A stretch of 22,180 bases of DNA from CAZUSU01 sp964623315 (GTDB lineage: Bacteria; Patescibacteriota; Patescibacteriia; Magasanikbacterales; 2-02-FULL-50-9b), in assembly GCA_964623315.1 (NCBI GenBank), contig CAZUSU010000024.1, positions 1 to 22,180 of the forward strand, in the 5' to 3' direction. The notes below the pieces were generated by a model, which had not been told where the DNA came from, did no database searches, and saw only the letters and a list, made by a program, of their open reading frames with translations. Position numbers and translations under genes: made by a program. This document shows positions 1 through 6,962 of this stretch, one piece after another. Position 1 is the stretch's first letter. Every line of letters begins with the position of its first letter.

Positions 1-300
1 TGCTCCGGCCGGACACGCCATCTTGAGCTCAATCCATGCACGGTTCCTCAGCTCAATGGCGACGTGTTGTTCCCCCACAAGCGTCTCCCCCATTGTGAGA
101 ACCTTGAGATGCTTGAACCCGTCGTTGGCCTTCAGAAAATCAGCGTCTCTATTGAAGTCGTATCCGATAGCACCACCATCGGATTCCTCCACCAGCCGTG
201 TACGGTGCAAAAGCACCAACGCGCAGGCAATGGCAAGGTGGCACGCCGGCGTCAGTTCCACCGTTCCGAAGAGGCCCAGATTCAGCGGCTTTGTCCCCAT
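1..300 (-). CDS. Hypothetical protein, N-terminal part; runs off the window
   Basis: The minus strand is open without a stop from an ATG at 300 to the window edge, giving 100 codons of an incomplete protein. The start is well supported: an AAGAGG ribosome-binding sequence lies just upstream, and a consensus promoter (347-374) sits about 40 bp before the start. The visible part has a small hydrophobic stretch near residues 20-31 (rich in A, L, V and C), then mixed charged sequence. I recognise no family or motif. With its good promoter and SD it resembles the other accessory genes in this window (16524-17318, 20210-20752) rather than the SD-poor core genes. Function unknown. Confidence 0.6.
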   Translation of the reverse strand, partial: MGTKPLNLGLFGTVELTPACHLAIACALVLLHRTRLVEESDGGAIGYDFNRDADFLKANDGFKHLKVLTMGETLVGEQHVAIELRNRAWIELKMACPAGA

Positions 301-346
301 GACAAACCTCTTTTCACCCGCGCTCGTGTATTGAGCGCATACCCAC

Positions 347-374
347 ACTATACACCAAATATACGCGGTGTCAA
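347..374 (-). promoter_or_regulatory. Sigma70-type promoter of the partial minus-strand gene
   Basis: On the minus strand TTGACA (369-374) is followed after 16 nt by TATAGT (347-352). The -35 is perfect and the -10 differs by one base. The expected start point is near 340, about 40 nt before the ATG at 300. It is back to back with the plus-strand promoter at 378-406, so the two -35 boxes are only 3 bp apart. Confidence 0.7.
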
Positions 375-377
375 CTC

Positions 378-406
378 TTGCGCCCCCACCAAAACCGTGC
401 TACAAT
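378..406 (+). promoter_or_regulatory. Sigma70-type promoter of the MBL-gyrA unit
   Basis: TTGCGC (378-383), a 17-nt spacer and TACAAT (401-406). The predicted start point near 412-413 leaves a leader of only about a dozen bases before the ATG at 425, with no SD sequence. Translation is therefore likely to start in a nearly leaderless way. Confidence 0.65.
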
Positions 407-424
407 TGATACGAATTTTCTGTT

Positions 425-1048
425 ATGCACCTCACATGGCTCGGCGCAGGCGCGTTCAAAATTGAATTTAAAACCGCCGGCAATGACGGTGTATTATTAA
501 TTGATCCGTACGCGCTTCCTAAAGAAACTATGCCACGCACGTTAGGCGCGGATTTGGTTTTAGCTTCCCACGGTACCAACGAACTTATTTCGCTCACCAA
601 AGATCCTTTTATTATTGCAGAGGCAGGTGAGTACGAATATAAACAGGTGCTCGTGTACGGATTTCAAACCGTCACTCGGCAAAAAGCGCCGATTATTTTT
701 CGCACAGAAATTGAACACATGACCGTAGCGCATCTGGGGGCAGTGGACACCCCATTAAACGAACAACTCATAAACGAATTAAACGGCGTTGATGTGCTAT
801 TGGTGCCGGTTGGCGGGGAGAGCGTATTATCGCCGGAACGCGCCGCAGAGTTAGTCACTGCCGTGGAGCCGCGCGTGGTCATACCGTACTATTTTTCTTC
901 TGCCGGAACGGGTGCGGGGTTTGGTGTAGTCGGCCCTTTTTTAAAAGCCATTGGCGCCGCGGCGCAGGAGCCACAACAAAAAATAAAATTAACAAAAAAG
1001 GATTTGCCGAGCGATCAACTGTTCTGCATCGTTCCGGAAAAACAATAA
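425..1048 (+). CDS. Metallo-beta-lactamase-fold protein with degenerate metal site
   Basis: A 207-residue protein of the MBL-fold (UPF0173/lactonase-like) group. The N-terminus reads as the usual first strand (LTWLGAGAFKIEF), followed by a DPY segment and a hydrophobic strand leading to the place of the metal motif. Active members carry HxHxDH there. This one reads SHGTNE (about residues 48-53), so only the first His remains. The later H of AHLGA (about residue 101) is kept, and the final His-bearing strand reads VVIPYYF, without the His of the usual VVIPMHY. It is likely to be catalytically altered or inactive. It is the first gene after the promoter at 378-406 and precedes a small membrane protein and gyrA on the same strand. 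Substrate unknown. Confidence 0.75.
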   Translation: MHLTWLGAGAFKIEFKTAGNDGVLLIDPYALPKETMPRTLGADLVLASHGTNELISLTKDPFIIAEAGEYEYKQVLVYGFQTVTRQKAPIIFRTEIEHMTVAHLGAVDTPLNEQLINELNGVDVLLVPVGGESVLSPERAAELVTAVEPRVVIPYYFSSAGTGAGFGVVGPFLKAIGAAAQEPQQKIKLTKKDLPSDQLFCIVPEKQ

Positions 1049-1060
1049 CGCTCTTTACGT

Positions 1061-1285
1061 ATGAAACATCATCGCCTGACACCGCATCTGACCGCGCAAG
1101 AACTGGCGCGTCGCCAACGATGGATTTTTGTGGGTGTCGCCATTATTGCGTTACTGTTGGTAGGGATATGGATGTCTGCGCTCCCCAACCGCTTCCGCGC
1201 GGTGACGAAAAATGGCATTTCTGGCGTAGCCGGCCAACTGCCGGAGCGTGGATACATTGACATTGATAAAATGCTTGGCAATTAA
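1061..1285 (+). CDS. Small single-pass membrane protein
   Basis: A 74-residue protein with a basic N-terminus (residues 1-21), one hydrophobic helix (about 22-42, rich in I, L, V and A) and a short polar C-terminal tail, which is the layout of an N-in single-span protein. It lies 12 nt after the MBL-fold gene and 3 nt before gyrA, so it is almost surely co-transcribed with both. I recognise no family. The tight spacing and reading frame support a real gene. Confidence 0.6.
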   Translation: MKHHRLTPHLTAQELARRQRWIFVGVAIIALLLVGIWMSALPNRFRAVTKNGISGVAGQLPERGYIDIDKMLGN

Positions 1286-1288
1286 TCT

Positions 1289-3763
1289 ATGGCACGATAC
1301 GAAAAAGAAACACCCCACGAATTTGCTCTCGGCAATATAGAACAACAGCCGCTCGTCACCGAGGTGCAACAATCCTATTTGGACTACGCCATGAGCGTTA
1401 TTATTTCGCGTGCGCTACCGGATGTGCGCGATGGTTTAAAACCGGTGCACCGCCGCATTTTATACGCAATGTGGGCCGTCGGATTGCGCGCATCAGGAAG
1501 ATTCCGTAAGTCAGCGTTCGTCGTAGGAGAAACAATGGCCAAATATCATCCGCATGGCGACTCGGCGATCTATGACAGTATGGTGCGCATGGCGCAAAAT
1601 TTTTCTTTGCGCTATCCCATGATACAAGGGCAAGGAAATTTTGGTTCCATAGACGCCGACAGCGCCGCGGCGATGCGCTACACAGAAGCAAAATTATCCA
1701 AACTCGCCGAAGAAGAACTCATTGATATAGAAAAAAACACCGTTGAATTCATGCCAAATTACGACGGCGTCCACAAAGAACCGCGCGTATTGCCCGGTAA
1801 ATTCCCTTTTTTACTGTGCAACGGAACCATTGGAATTGCCGTGGGTATGGCCACAGCCATTCCTCCGCATAATCTTACTGAAATTTGCGATGCGCTGTTA
1901 CATCTTATTGAGCATCCGGACTGCGATGTGGATGACCTCATGCAATGGGTGAAAGGCCCCGACTTCCCCACCGGCGGCATTGCATACAACACGTCGGACA
2001 TCCGCGCCGCTTACGCCACGGGCAAGGGCGGCATTGTGGTGCGCGCCAAAGCAGAAATAGAAGAAACTAAGGGCGATCAGTTCCGCATTATCATGACCGA
2101 GGTGCCCTACATGGTTAACAAAGCGGCGCTCGTGGAAAAAATCGCGGACCTCGTACAGGAAAAAAAGGTTGACGGCATCCGCGACCTGCGCGACGAATCC
2201 AACAAAGAAGGTATTCGCGTAGTGATTGAATTAAAACGTGACGCCTATCCAAAAAAAGTGTTGAACCGCCTGTATCAAATGACGCAGATGCAGGAAACGT
2301 TTCACGTCAACATGTTGGCCATTGTGGACGGCATTCAGCCACGCGTTTTAACACTCAAAATGATTCTGGAGGAATACGTCAAACACCGCCGCGAAGTGGT
2401 GCGCCGCCGCACACAATTTGAACGGGACAAAGCCAAAGCACGCGAACATGTTTTGGAAGGATTACACATTGCACTGCTCCACATTGATGAGGTAATTAAA
2501 ACAATCAAGGCGTCAAAGGATCGCGATGATGCGCGCGACGCATTAATGAAAAAATTCAAGTTAAGCGAAATTCAGGCAAACGCCATTTTGGACATGCGCT
2601 TGCAATCGCTCGCCAATTTGGAACGGTTGAAAATTGAAACGGATTTAAAAGAAACCAAAAAATTAATTGCGGAACTGGAAGCGATTTTGGCATCAGCAAA
2701 ACGTATGCTCGCCATTGTGGGCACCGAAGTAAAAGAAATCAAAGAAAAATTTGGCGACGAACGCCGCACGGCCATTATAAAATCCGGCGTCAAAGAATTT
2801 ACTACGGAGGACTTAATTCCTAACGAAGATACGGTGGTGGTCATTACGCGTGATGGCTATATTAAGCGCATGCCACCGGACACGTTCAAAACGCAATCAC
2901 GCGGCGGCAAGGGTGTCATAGGTTTGACCACTAAAGAAGAAGACGTCGTGGACATGCTGTTCTCCACCACCACGCACGCCGATGTGATGTTTTTTACGTC
3001 GCGCGGGCGTGTGTTTCAATTAAAAGCTTATGACGTGCCCGTTGCCACGCGCACGAGTAAAGGGCAGGCGCTGGTAAATTTTCTGCAACTGTCGCCAAGC
3101 GAAAAGGTTACGGCTACCTTGCCCATGGAAGATATGTTGGACTTCAAATATTTTGTGATGTCCACCCGTTTGGGGACGATGAAAAAAACGGAGATAAAAG
3201 AATTTTCCAATGTGCGGCGCTCCGGATTAATCGCGCTAAAAATAAAAGTGGGCGACAATTTGGAATGGGTGCGGCCATCCACCGGCAAAGACGACATCAT
3301 GATTGTCACCGAGCAAGGCCAGTCCATTAGATTCAGCGAAAAAGATTTGCGCTCCATGGGACGTACCGCCGCCGGCGTGCGCGGTATCAAGTTGCACAAA
3401 GATGACGCCGTTGTGGGCATGGATGTGGTGTCCACTTCTCTCATAGAAAAAGGTGCGCTGGAAATTTTTACGGTCGCCGAAAACGGCCTCGGCAAACGGA
3501 CAAAAATTAAAGAGTATAAGGTACAAGGCCGCGGCGGTTCCGGCATTAAAACAATGGAAGTGACCAAAAAAACCGGCCGCGTAGTGGCGGCAATGGTTGT
3601 TAACTCAACACAAGAAGGCGATGTCATGATGGTGTCCGTAAAAGGACAAATAATCCGCTTGCCGTTTGGGTCGGTGCCAACAATTGGACGCGCAACGCAA
3701 GGCGTACGCGTCATGCGCTTCAAAGAAGACGGCGACGCCATAGCTTCCGTGACTTTGATATAA
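1289..3763 (+). CDS. gyrA: DNA gyrase subunit A
   Basis: An 824-residue GyrA, full length for the family. It is the breakage-reunion subunit of type IIA topoisomerase, which with GyrB adds negative supercoils. The N-terminal domain shows the signature SRALPDVRDGLKPVHRR (about 40-56). The quinolone-resistance region HPHGDSAIYD keeps Ser92 and Asp96 (E. coli S83/D87 equivalents), and the catalytic tyrosine is Y131 in RYTEAKLS. A coiled-coil/tower region and a C-terminal beta-pinwheel follow. The GyrA box reads QSRGGKG (536-542), against QRRGGKG in E. coli; its presence argues for gyrase rather than ParC. No intein is seen. No SD precedes the ATG, and the gene is probably coupled to the small upstream gene. 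The downstream gene begins at or just after its stop. Confidence 0.97.
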   Translation: MARYEKETPHEFALGNIEQQPLVTEVQQSYLDYAMSVIISRALPDVRDGLKPVHRRILYAMWAVGLRASGRFRKSAFVVGETMAKYHPHGDSAIYDSMVRMAQNFSLRYPMIQGQGNFGSIDADSAAAMRYTEAKLSKLAEEELIDIEKNTVEFMPNYDGVHKEPRVLPGKFPFLLCNGTIGIAVGMATAIPPHNLTEICDALLHLIEHPDCDVDDLMQWVKGPDFPTGGIAYNTSDIRAAYATGKGGIVVRAKAEIEETKGDQFRIIMTEVPYMVNKAALVEKIADLVQEKKVDGIRDLRDESNKEGIRVVIELKRDAYPKKVLNRLYQMTQMQETFHVNMLAIVDGIQPRVLTLKMILEEYVKHRREVVRRRTQFERDKAKAREHVLEGLHIALLHIDEVIKTIKASKDRDDARDALMKKFKLSEIQANAILDMRLQSLANLERLKIETDLKETKKLIAELEAILASAKRMLAIVGTEVKEIKEKFGDERRTAIIKSGVKEFTTEDLIPNEDTVVVITRDGYIKRMPPDTFKTQSRGGKGVIGLTTKEEDVVDMLFSTTTHADVMFFTSRGRVFQLKAYDVPVATRTSKGQALVNFLQLSPSEKVTATLPMEDMLDFKYFVMSTRLGTMKKTEIKEFSNVRRSGLIALKIKVGDNLEWVRPSTGKDDIMIVTEQGQSIRFSEKDLRSMGRTAAGVRGIKLHKDDAVVGMDVVSTSLIEKGALEIFTVAENGLGKRTKIKEYKVQGRGGSGIKTMEVTKKTGRVVAAMVVNSTQEGDVMMVSVKGQIIRLPFGSVPTIGRATQGVRVMRFKEDGDAIASVTLI

Positions 3764-3792
3764 TGTTATTGACGCGTCTAATACCTATTTAT

Positions 3793-4443
3793 ATGGAAAA
3801 CAAACAAAAAATTATTCTCGCGGTCGGTGCAGGGGTTATTATCGTGTTGTGCGCGCTGGTGTGGTGGAAAATTTTTACCAATAATACCGTACCAAAAGAC
3901 GCGCCGGCGGGAGCTCCGACTGCCACACAGCCCGCGGTACCGAGCGTCGCCGTTGACCCGTCGCCGATACAACGACCGGAACCGCCAAAATTGGCCGGAT
4001 CCGTGTTAACGGCGGCCGGACTTAAAACAAAGTTTTATTTGGCGCGCGATGGTAAGCGATATGTATTTCCGGATGAAACGAAAACGTTTGAAACGTGGTA
4101 TCCTGCCGGTACCAAGGCGCCGCTTGTTTCGCTGACGCGCGAGGAATTAGAAAAATATCCGCTCGGCGGCAACGTGTGGTATCGCCCGGGGACACGGCTC
4201 ATTCGTATCAGTACGGACGACCGCATTTTTGCCGTTGCGCACGGCGGCGTCCTGCGCCCCATTAATGCCGGCAACGCCGAAACCATTTTTGGCGCCAACT
4301 GGAAATCACGCGTTGACATGCTACAAGACTACTACTTCACCAACTACACCGTGGGCACACAAATTTCTTCGCTAGTGGATTATAATCCGGAAATGGAGCA
4401 GGGGCGATCAGCAACCATTGATGCGGATAAAGGGATAAATTAA
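3793..4443 (+). CDS. Membrane-anchored surface protein with CPR-type aromatic domain
   Basis: A 216-residue protein using the ATG at 3793. An in-frame ATG at 3763 overlaps the gyrA stop and would add ten residues, but the protein from 3793 starts with the normal anchor layout: MENKQK, then a hydrophobic helix (about 7-26). A Pro/Ala/Thr-rich linker follows (about 35-70). The outer domain contains DGKRYVFPDETKTFETWY and KYPLGGNVWYRPGTRLIRI. I know this sequence type from many uncharacterised Patescibacteria envelope proteins, where it can occur as repeats. The helix and linker place the domain outside the cytoplasmic membrane. Its role is unknown; cell-wall or S-layer association is a guess. 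It is probably transcribed with gyrA. Confidence 0.75.
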   Translation: MENKQKIILAVGAGVIIVLCALVWWKIFTNNTVPKDAPAGAPTATQPAVPSVAVDPSPIQRPEPPKLAGSVLTAAGLKTKFYLARDGKRYVFPDETKTFETWYPAGTKAPLVSLTREELEKYPLGGNVWYRPGTRLIRISTDDRIFAVAHGGVLRPINAGNAETIFGANWKSRVDMLQDYYFTNYTVGTQISSLVDYNPEMEQGRSATIDADKGIN

Positions 4444-4470
4444 TTGTACAATCACCTGTTTTGTCAACGC

Positions 4471-4499
4471 TTGCCAAGCATAACAAACCCTGTTATAAT
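4471..4499 (+). promoter_or_regulatory. Promoter of the rpmF-nusB-rnc-tRNA unit
   Basis: TTGCCA (4471-4476), a 17-nt spacer and a perfect TATAAT (4494-4499). The start point should be near 4506, about 15 nt before the rpmF ATG. No hairpin terminator is visible between the previous gene's stop (4443) and this promoter. Confidence 0.7.
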
Positions 4500-4520
4500 G
4501 GCCCCATAACTTGAAAAGAT

Positions 4521-4697
4521 ATGGGACTTCCCGGACATAGACGAACTTCATCCGACAAACGCCGCCGCAGTGCGCATTTTGCGCTGACCGCTTCATCGCT
4601 TACCGCGTGTAGCCAGTGCAAAAAACCGGTCCGCCAGCATCATGCTTGCACGTTTTGTGGAACGTATCGCGGTAAAAAAGTGGTTGCCGTTAAATAA
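4521..4697 (+). CDS. rpmF: 50S ribosomal protein L32
   Basis: A 58-residue protein. The start reads MGLPGHRRTSSDKRRRS, like the basic L32 N-terminus, and two CxxC knuckles follow (C30-SQ-C33 and C43-TF-C46), the zinc-binding form of L32. The tail is short and basic, ending KKVVAVK. The size matches the family (about 55-60 residues). The ATG follows the promoter at 4471-4499 by about 20 nt, with only a weak purine tract (GAAAAG) as ribosome site. It heads a unit with nusB and rnc, grouping ribosome components with rRNA transcription and processing factors. Confidence 0.88.
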   Translation: MGLPGHRRTSSDKRRRSAHFALTASSLTACSQCKKPVRQHHACTFCGTYRGKKVVAVK

Positions 4698-4723
4698 TCG
4701 GCGCCGACTATCGTTCTTTTTGT

Positions 4724-5179
4724 ATGTCAAACAGACATTTGTTACGCTCGGTCGCCATGCAGACACTGTTCCAATGGGATTTCAAAGGACAGCCGTCAGA
4801 TAATGTGCCGGCGCTCGTTGAAAAAAACTGCGATGAATTTGCCGTGGGAACTAAAGACGGTGATTTTGCCTATGAATTAGTTGACGGCGTACTGCAACAT
4901 CAAAAAGAAATTGATGCGTTGATTGTAAAATACGCGCCCCAATGGCCGCTGGAACAGATTACCACCATTGATCGCAACATTCTGCGGCTCGGCACGTACG
5001 AATTACAATTTGCGCAAAACATTCCGGCAAAAGTTGCCATTAACGAAGCGATTGAATTGGCAAAGACGTTCGGTGGTCAATCCTCCGGACGATTCATCAA
5101 CGGCGTACTCGGCGCCATGTACAAAGATATGGTCGCACACGATTCACTTAAACAAATTGATCGGACTCCCTCTACATGA
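4724..5179 (+). CDS. nusB: Transcription antitermination factor NusB
   Basis: A 151-residue all-helical NusB, the usual family length. Typical segments are NRHLLRSVAMQTLFQWDF at the N-terminus (RNA-binding helix 1) and TIDRNILRLGTYEL plus IPAKVAINEAIELAKTFGG in the C-terminal half, ending with the conserved FINGVLGA segment. NusB binds boxA RNA with NusE (S10) and keeps RNA polymerase processive on rRNA operons. Its last codons overlap the rnc start in an ATGA arrangement, so the two are translationally coupled. No SD is visible before the ATG. Confidence 0.93.
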   Translation: MSNRHLLRSVAMQTLFQWDFKGQPSDNVPALVEKNCDEFAVGTKDGDFAYELVDGVLQHQKEIDALIVKYAPQWPLEQITTIDRNILRLGTYELQFAQNIPAKVAINEAIELAKTFGGQSSGRFINGVLGAMYKDMVAHDSLKQIDRTPST

Positions 5180-5913
5180 AACCAGACCTCCCTCTCGAAC
5201 AATTAGAAGAAAAATTAGGCCATACCTTTGCCCGCAAAGAACTGCTCATGGAATCAATCACGCACCGCTCATTTATAAATGAGCATCCGGGGTGCCAAAC
5301 GGATCACAATGAGCGGCTTGAATTTTTAGGTGACGCTGTTTTGGAATTGGTGGTTACCGAATTTCTGTTTAACAGTTTTGATATTGATGAAGGCCGACTC
5401 ACCAATTTACGCGCGGCGCTGGTGAACGCAAAAATTTTGGCAGAAATTTCCAATGAGATTGGATTTGAACCATTTTTACTGTTAAGCAAGGGCGAACAAA
5501 AAGATGCCGGCAGTAAAGCGCGCATGTATATTTTGGCAAACGCGATTGAAGCGATTATTGGCGCCATCTATTTAGATGGAGGGTTTTCCGTGGCGAGCGA
5601 TTTTATACACCGATTTGTCATTACACGCATTAAACATATTATTGAGCACCAGTTATTTTTGGATCCAAAAAGCCGATTTCAGGAAGCGGCGCAAGAAGAG
5701 GCCGGCATCACGCCACACTATGACGTGCTCACTCAAACCGGTCCGGACCACAACAAAAAATTTGTCGTCGGAGTATTTTTGGGGACGGAACAAATTGCCA
5801 CCGGCGAAGGGTCCAGCAAACAGGAGGCGCAAGCAGCCGCCGCGCGCACCGCGCTCATCGTAAAAGGGTGGGACGGCCGCGCCTCGCACGAAGACATCAT
5901 CCTGCCCTCGTAG
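5176..5913 (+). CDS. rnc: Ribonuclease III
   Basis: A 245-residue double-strand-specific RNase. The catalytic domain contains the signature NERLEFLGDAVLEL (residues 45-58), with the conserved acidic residues E46, E49 and D53. The second acidic cluster reads LANAIEAIIGAIYLDGG. E125 is present, but the position of E. coli D114 is Asn122, a variant I believe also occurs in other bacteria. A double-stranded RNA-binding domain occupies about residues 160-235 (KSRFQEAAQEE through GSSKQEAQAAAA). RNase III processes rRNA precursors and structured RNAs. It starts in overlap with nusB, and its TAG stop (5911-5913) is formed by tRNA-Arg positions 8-10, so the end of the reading frame lies inside the tRNA gene. 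Confidence 0.95.
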   Translation: MKPDLPLEQLEEKLGHTFARKELLMESITHRSFINEHPGCQTDHNERLEFLGDAVLELVVTEFLFNSFDIDEGRLTNLRAALVNAKILAEISNEIGFEPFLLLSKGEQKDAGSKARMYILANAIEAIIGAIYLDGGFSVASDFIHRFVITRIKHIIEHQLFLDPKSRFQEAAQEEAGITPHYDVLTQTGPDHNKKFVVGVFLGTEQIATGEGSSKQEAQAAAARTALIVKGWDGRASHEDIILPS

Positions 5914-5975
5914 TTCAACGGATAGAACGACAGCCTTCGAAGCTGTATATGGGGGTTCGATTCCCTCCGAGGGCA
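5904..5975 (+). tRNA. tRNA-Arg (anticodon TCG)
   Basis: A complete 72-nt cloverleaf. Acceptor GCCCTCG pairs with CGAGGGC, discriminator A; D stem GTTC/GAAC; anticodon stem ACAGC/GCTGT with loop CTTCGAA (anticodon TCG); 4-nt variable loop; T stem GGGGG/CCCTC around TTCGATT. No CCA is encoded. The first ten bases overlap the end of rnc, so the tRNA must be cut from the rpmF-nusB-rnc transcript by RNase P, which would remove the rnc stop codon from the message. Confidence 0.93.
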
Positions 5976-6017
5976 AAATATAAATACCCACACGCGTGTG
6001 GGTATTTATATTTTTGT
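5975..6017 (+). terminator. Perfect 20-bp palindrome and terminator after tRNA-Arg
   Basis: Bases 5975-5994 and 5995-6014 are perfect inverted complements centred on CGCG, followed by further T residues. The arms are A-rich on the left and T-rich on the right, so the hairpin can act as an intrinsic terminator in either direction. It starts at the discriminator base of the tRNA. Confidence 0.75.
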
Positions 6018-6022
6018 CTTTT

Positions 6023-6131
6023 GGAGAAATCGAACCCGGGCACAAAGAAACGCACGGTGTGCGTTTCGACTGCCCCGGGCTTTTTATCCGGCGTAATCGC
6101 GGGATAAAAAGTTCAACTCTCTCCGAGGACA
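6023..6131 (+). repeat. Structured element ending in a diverged copy of the tRNA-Arg 3' end
   Basis: The stretch begins with an inverted copy of the tRNA-Arg T-arm (6028-6037 is an exact 10-nt reverse complement of 5953-5962). It ends at 6111-6131 with a direct copy of the last 21 nt of the tRNA (5955-5975), with 17 of 21 positions the same and all four differences transitions. GGAGA (6023-6027) can pair with TCTCC (6120-6124), closing two inner hairpins. One is CCCGGGCA/TGCCCCGGG, capped by a 9-bp stem (47-55/59-67 within 60xx). The other is a 10-bp stem 6080-6089/6102-6111, whose last base would be shared with the copy. It has no open reading frame of note. Confidence 0.6.
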
Positions 6132-6136
6132 CCACG

Positions 6137-6165
6137 TTGATTAACTTCATGAATAATGCTATCAT
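6137..6165 (+). promoter_or_regulatory. Candidate promoter of the ZIP-oxidase operon
   Basis: TTGATT (6137-6142), 17 nt, TATCAT (6160-6165). This would give a leader of about 98 nt before the ZIP start at 6270. A second possible -10 (TATAAA near 6189) lies downstream. Supported only by sequence match and position. Confidence 0.4.
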
Positions 6166-6218
6166 TCAATTTAAGGTGCAATGTGTGGTATAAAAAGCGC
6201 AAAATCTGCAACCTTGCA

Positions 6219-6255
6219 ATAACCGATCATGCAGTAACCAAAAAAGGCCGGTTAT
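6219..6255 (+). promoter_or_regulatory. Inverted repeat in the leader of the ZIP gene
   Basis: ATAACCG (6219-6225) and CGGTTAT (6249-6255) form a 7-bp stem with a 23-nt loop, ending 14 nt before the ZIP start. It could be an RNA hairpin controlling translation or an operator for a metal-responsive repressor. Neither is proven, and it may be chance. Confidence 0.3.
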
Positions 6256-6269
6256 AACTAAAAACTTAT

Positions 6270-6962
6270 ATGATTGCCATTTTTTACGCTTTTCTTACAT
6301 CGTTCGCGACGCTTCTCGGCGGCCTGCTCCCGAATGTTGCCTTTTTCAAAAAAATGGACGTCCGATATCTTATCGGCTTTGCCGCCGGAGCGATGCTTTC
6401 CATCTCTTTTTTTGATATCTTACCTGAATTGGATAGTGCCGCAATGGTTTGGGTAGCCGTTGGATTTTTTACTATTTTTCTGGTAGAAAAATTTGTTATC
6501 ATTCACAGTTGCAGTGAGTATGAATGCGAACACCACCCCCTTGGCTGGCCCGCCATGATTGGCGTGGCCGCCGAAAGTCTGGCTGATGGGGTGGCGATAG
6601 CGGTTGGGTATGCTGTCGCGCCCGCTCTGGGACTTTCTGTCGCGATTGCGGTTATCGCCCATGAGTTACCCAGAGGATTTACCACAACCATGGTGATGAA
6701 AAATGCCGGAAAAGGAACCATGGCAATAATGGGGGCATTAGCTATTGATGCCGGCTTCACTCCGCTCGGCGCTTTCATTGGAACACTTTTACCCCACAAG
6801 TACTTTTTGGCAACTCTTGCATTTACTGCCGGTACATTTCTTTATATTGGCGCCGTTGATTTATTACCGGAAATTCATAAACGTTTCAATTGGAAAGTTG
6901 TCGGCTCTGTAATGCTTGGCGTAGCAATTATTTATGGAATAGGCAACTTGGTGCATCTATGA
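6270..6962 (+). CDS. ZIP-family metal transporter
   Basis: A 230-residue protein with about seven hydrophobic helices, typical for short prokaryotic ZIP carriers that import divalent metals across the inner membrane. Early helices read LLGGLLPNVAFF and GFAAGAMLSISFFDILPEL. A His/Cys/Glu loop (HSCSEYECEHHPLG, about 87-100) sits between helices 3 and 4. The usual metal-site helices are changed: helix 4 reads AESLADGVAIAVG, with Glu where most members have His, and helix 5 reads AHELPRGF, keeping HE but with RG where the second conserved pair normally stands. Metal choice therefore cannot be predicted. Its stop overlaps the oxidase start (ATGA), so the two are coupled and probably act on the same metal. 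Confidence 0.85.
   Translation: MIAIFYAFLTSFATLLGGLLPNVAFFKKMDVRYLIGFAAGAMLSISFFDILPELDSAAMVWVAVGFFTIFLVEKFVIIHSCSEYECEHHPLGWPAMIGVAAESLADGVAIAVGYAVAPALGLSVAIAVIAHELPRGFTTTMVMKNAGKGTMAIMGALAIDAGFTPLGAFIGTLLPHKYFLATLAFTAGTFLYIGAVDLLPEIHKRFNWKVVGSVMLGVAIIYGIGNLVHL

Noticed and set aside
3028..3741. A 237-codon minus-strand frame within gyrA
   Set aside because: It is antisense to the conserved C-terminal domain of gyrA, has no family features and is explained by codon bias.
6015..6131. Possible tRNA gene on the minus strand (GGGTTCGATT followed by TCTCC)
   Set aside because: The acceptor-like ends can pair, but no T stem forms around TTCGATT and there is no proper D or anticodon arm. It fits better as an inverted T-arm copy.
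5653..6165. A 170-codon minus-strand frame across the end of rnc, tRNA-Arg and the downstream element
   Set aside because: It runs antisense through a tRNA and a conserved gene and has no plausible start signals.
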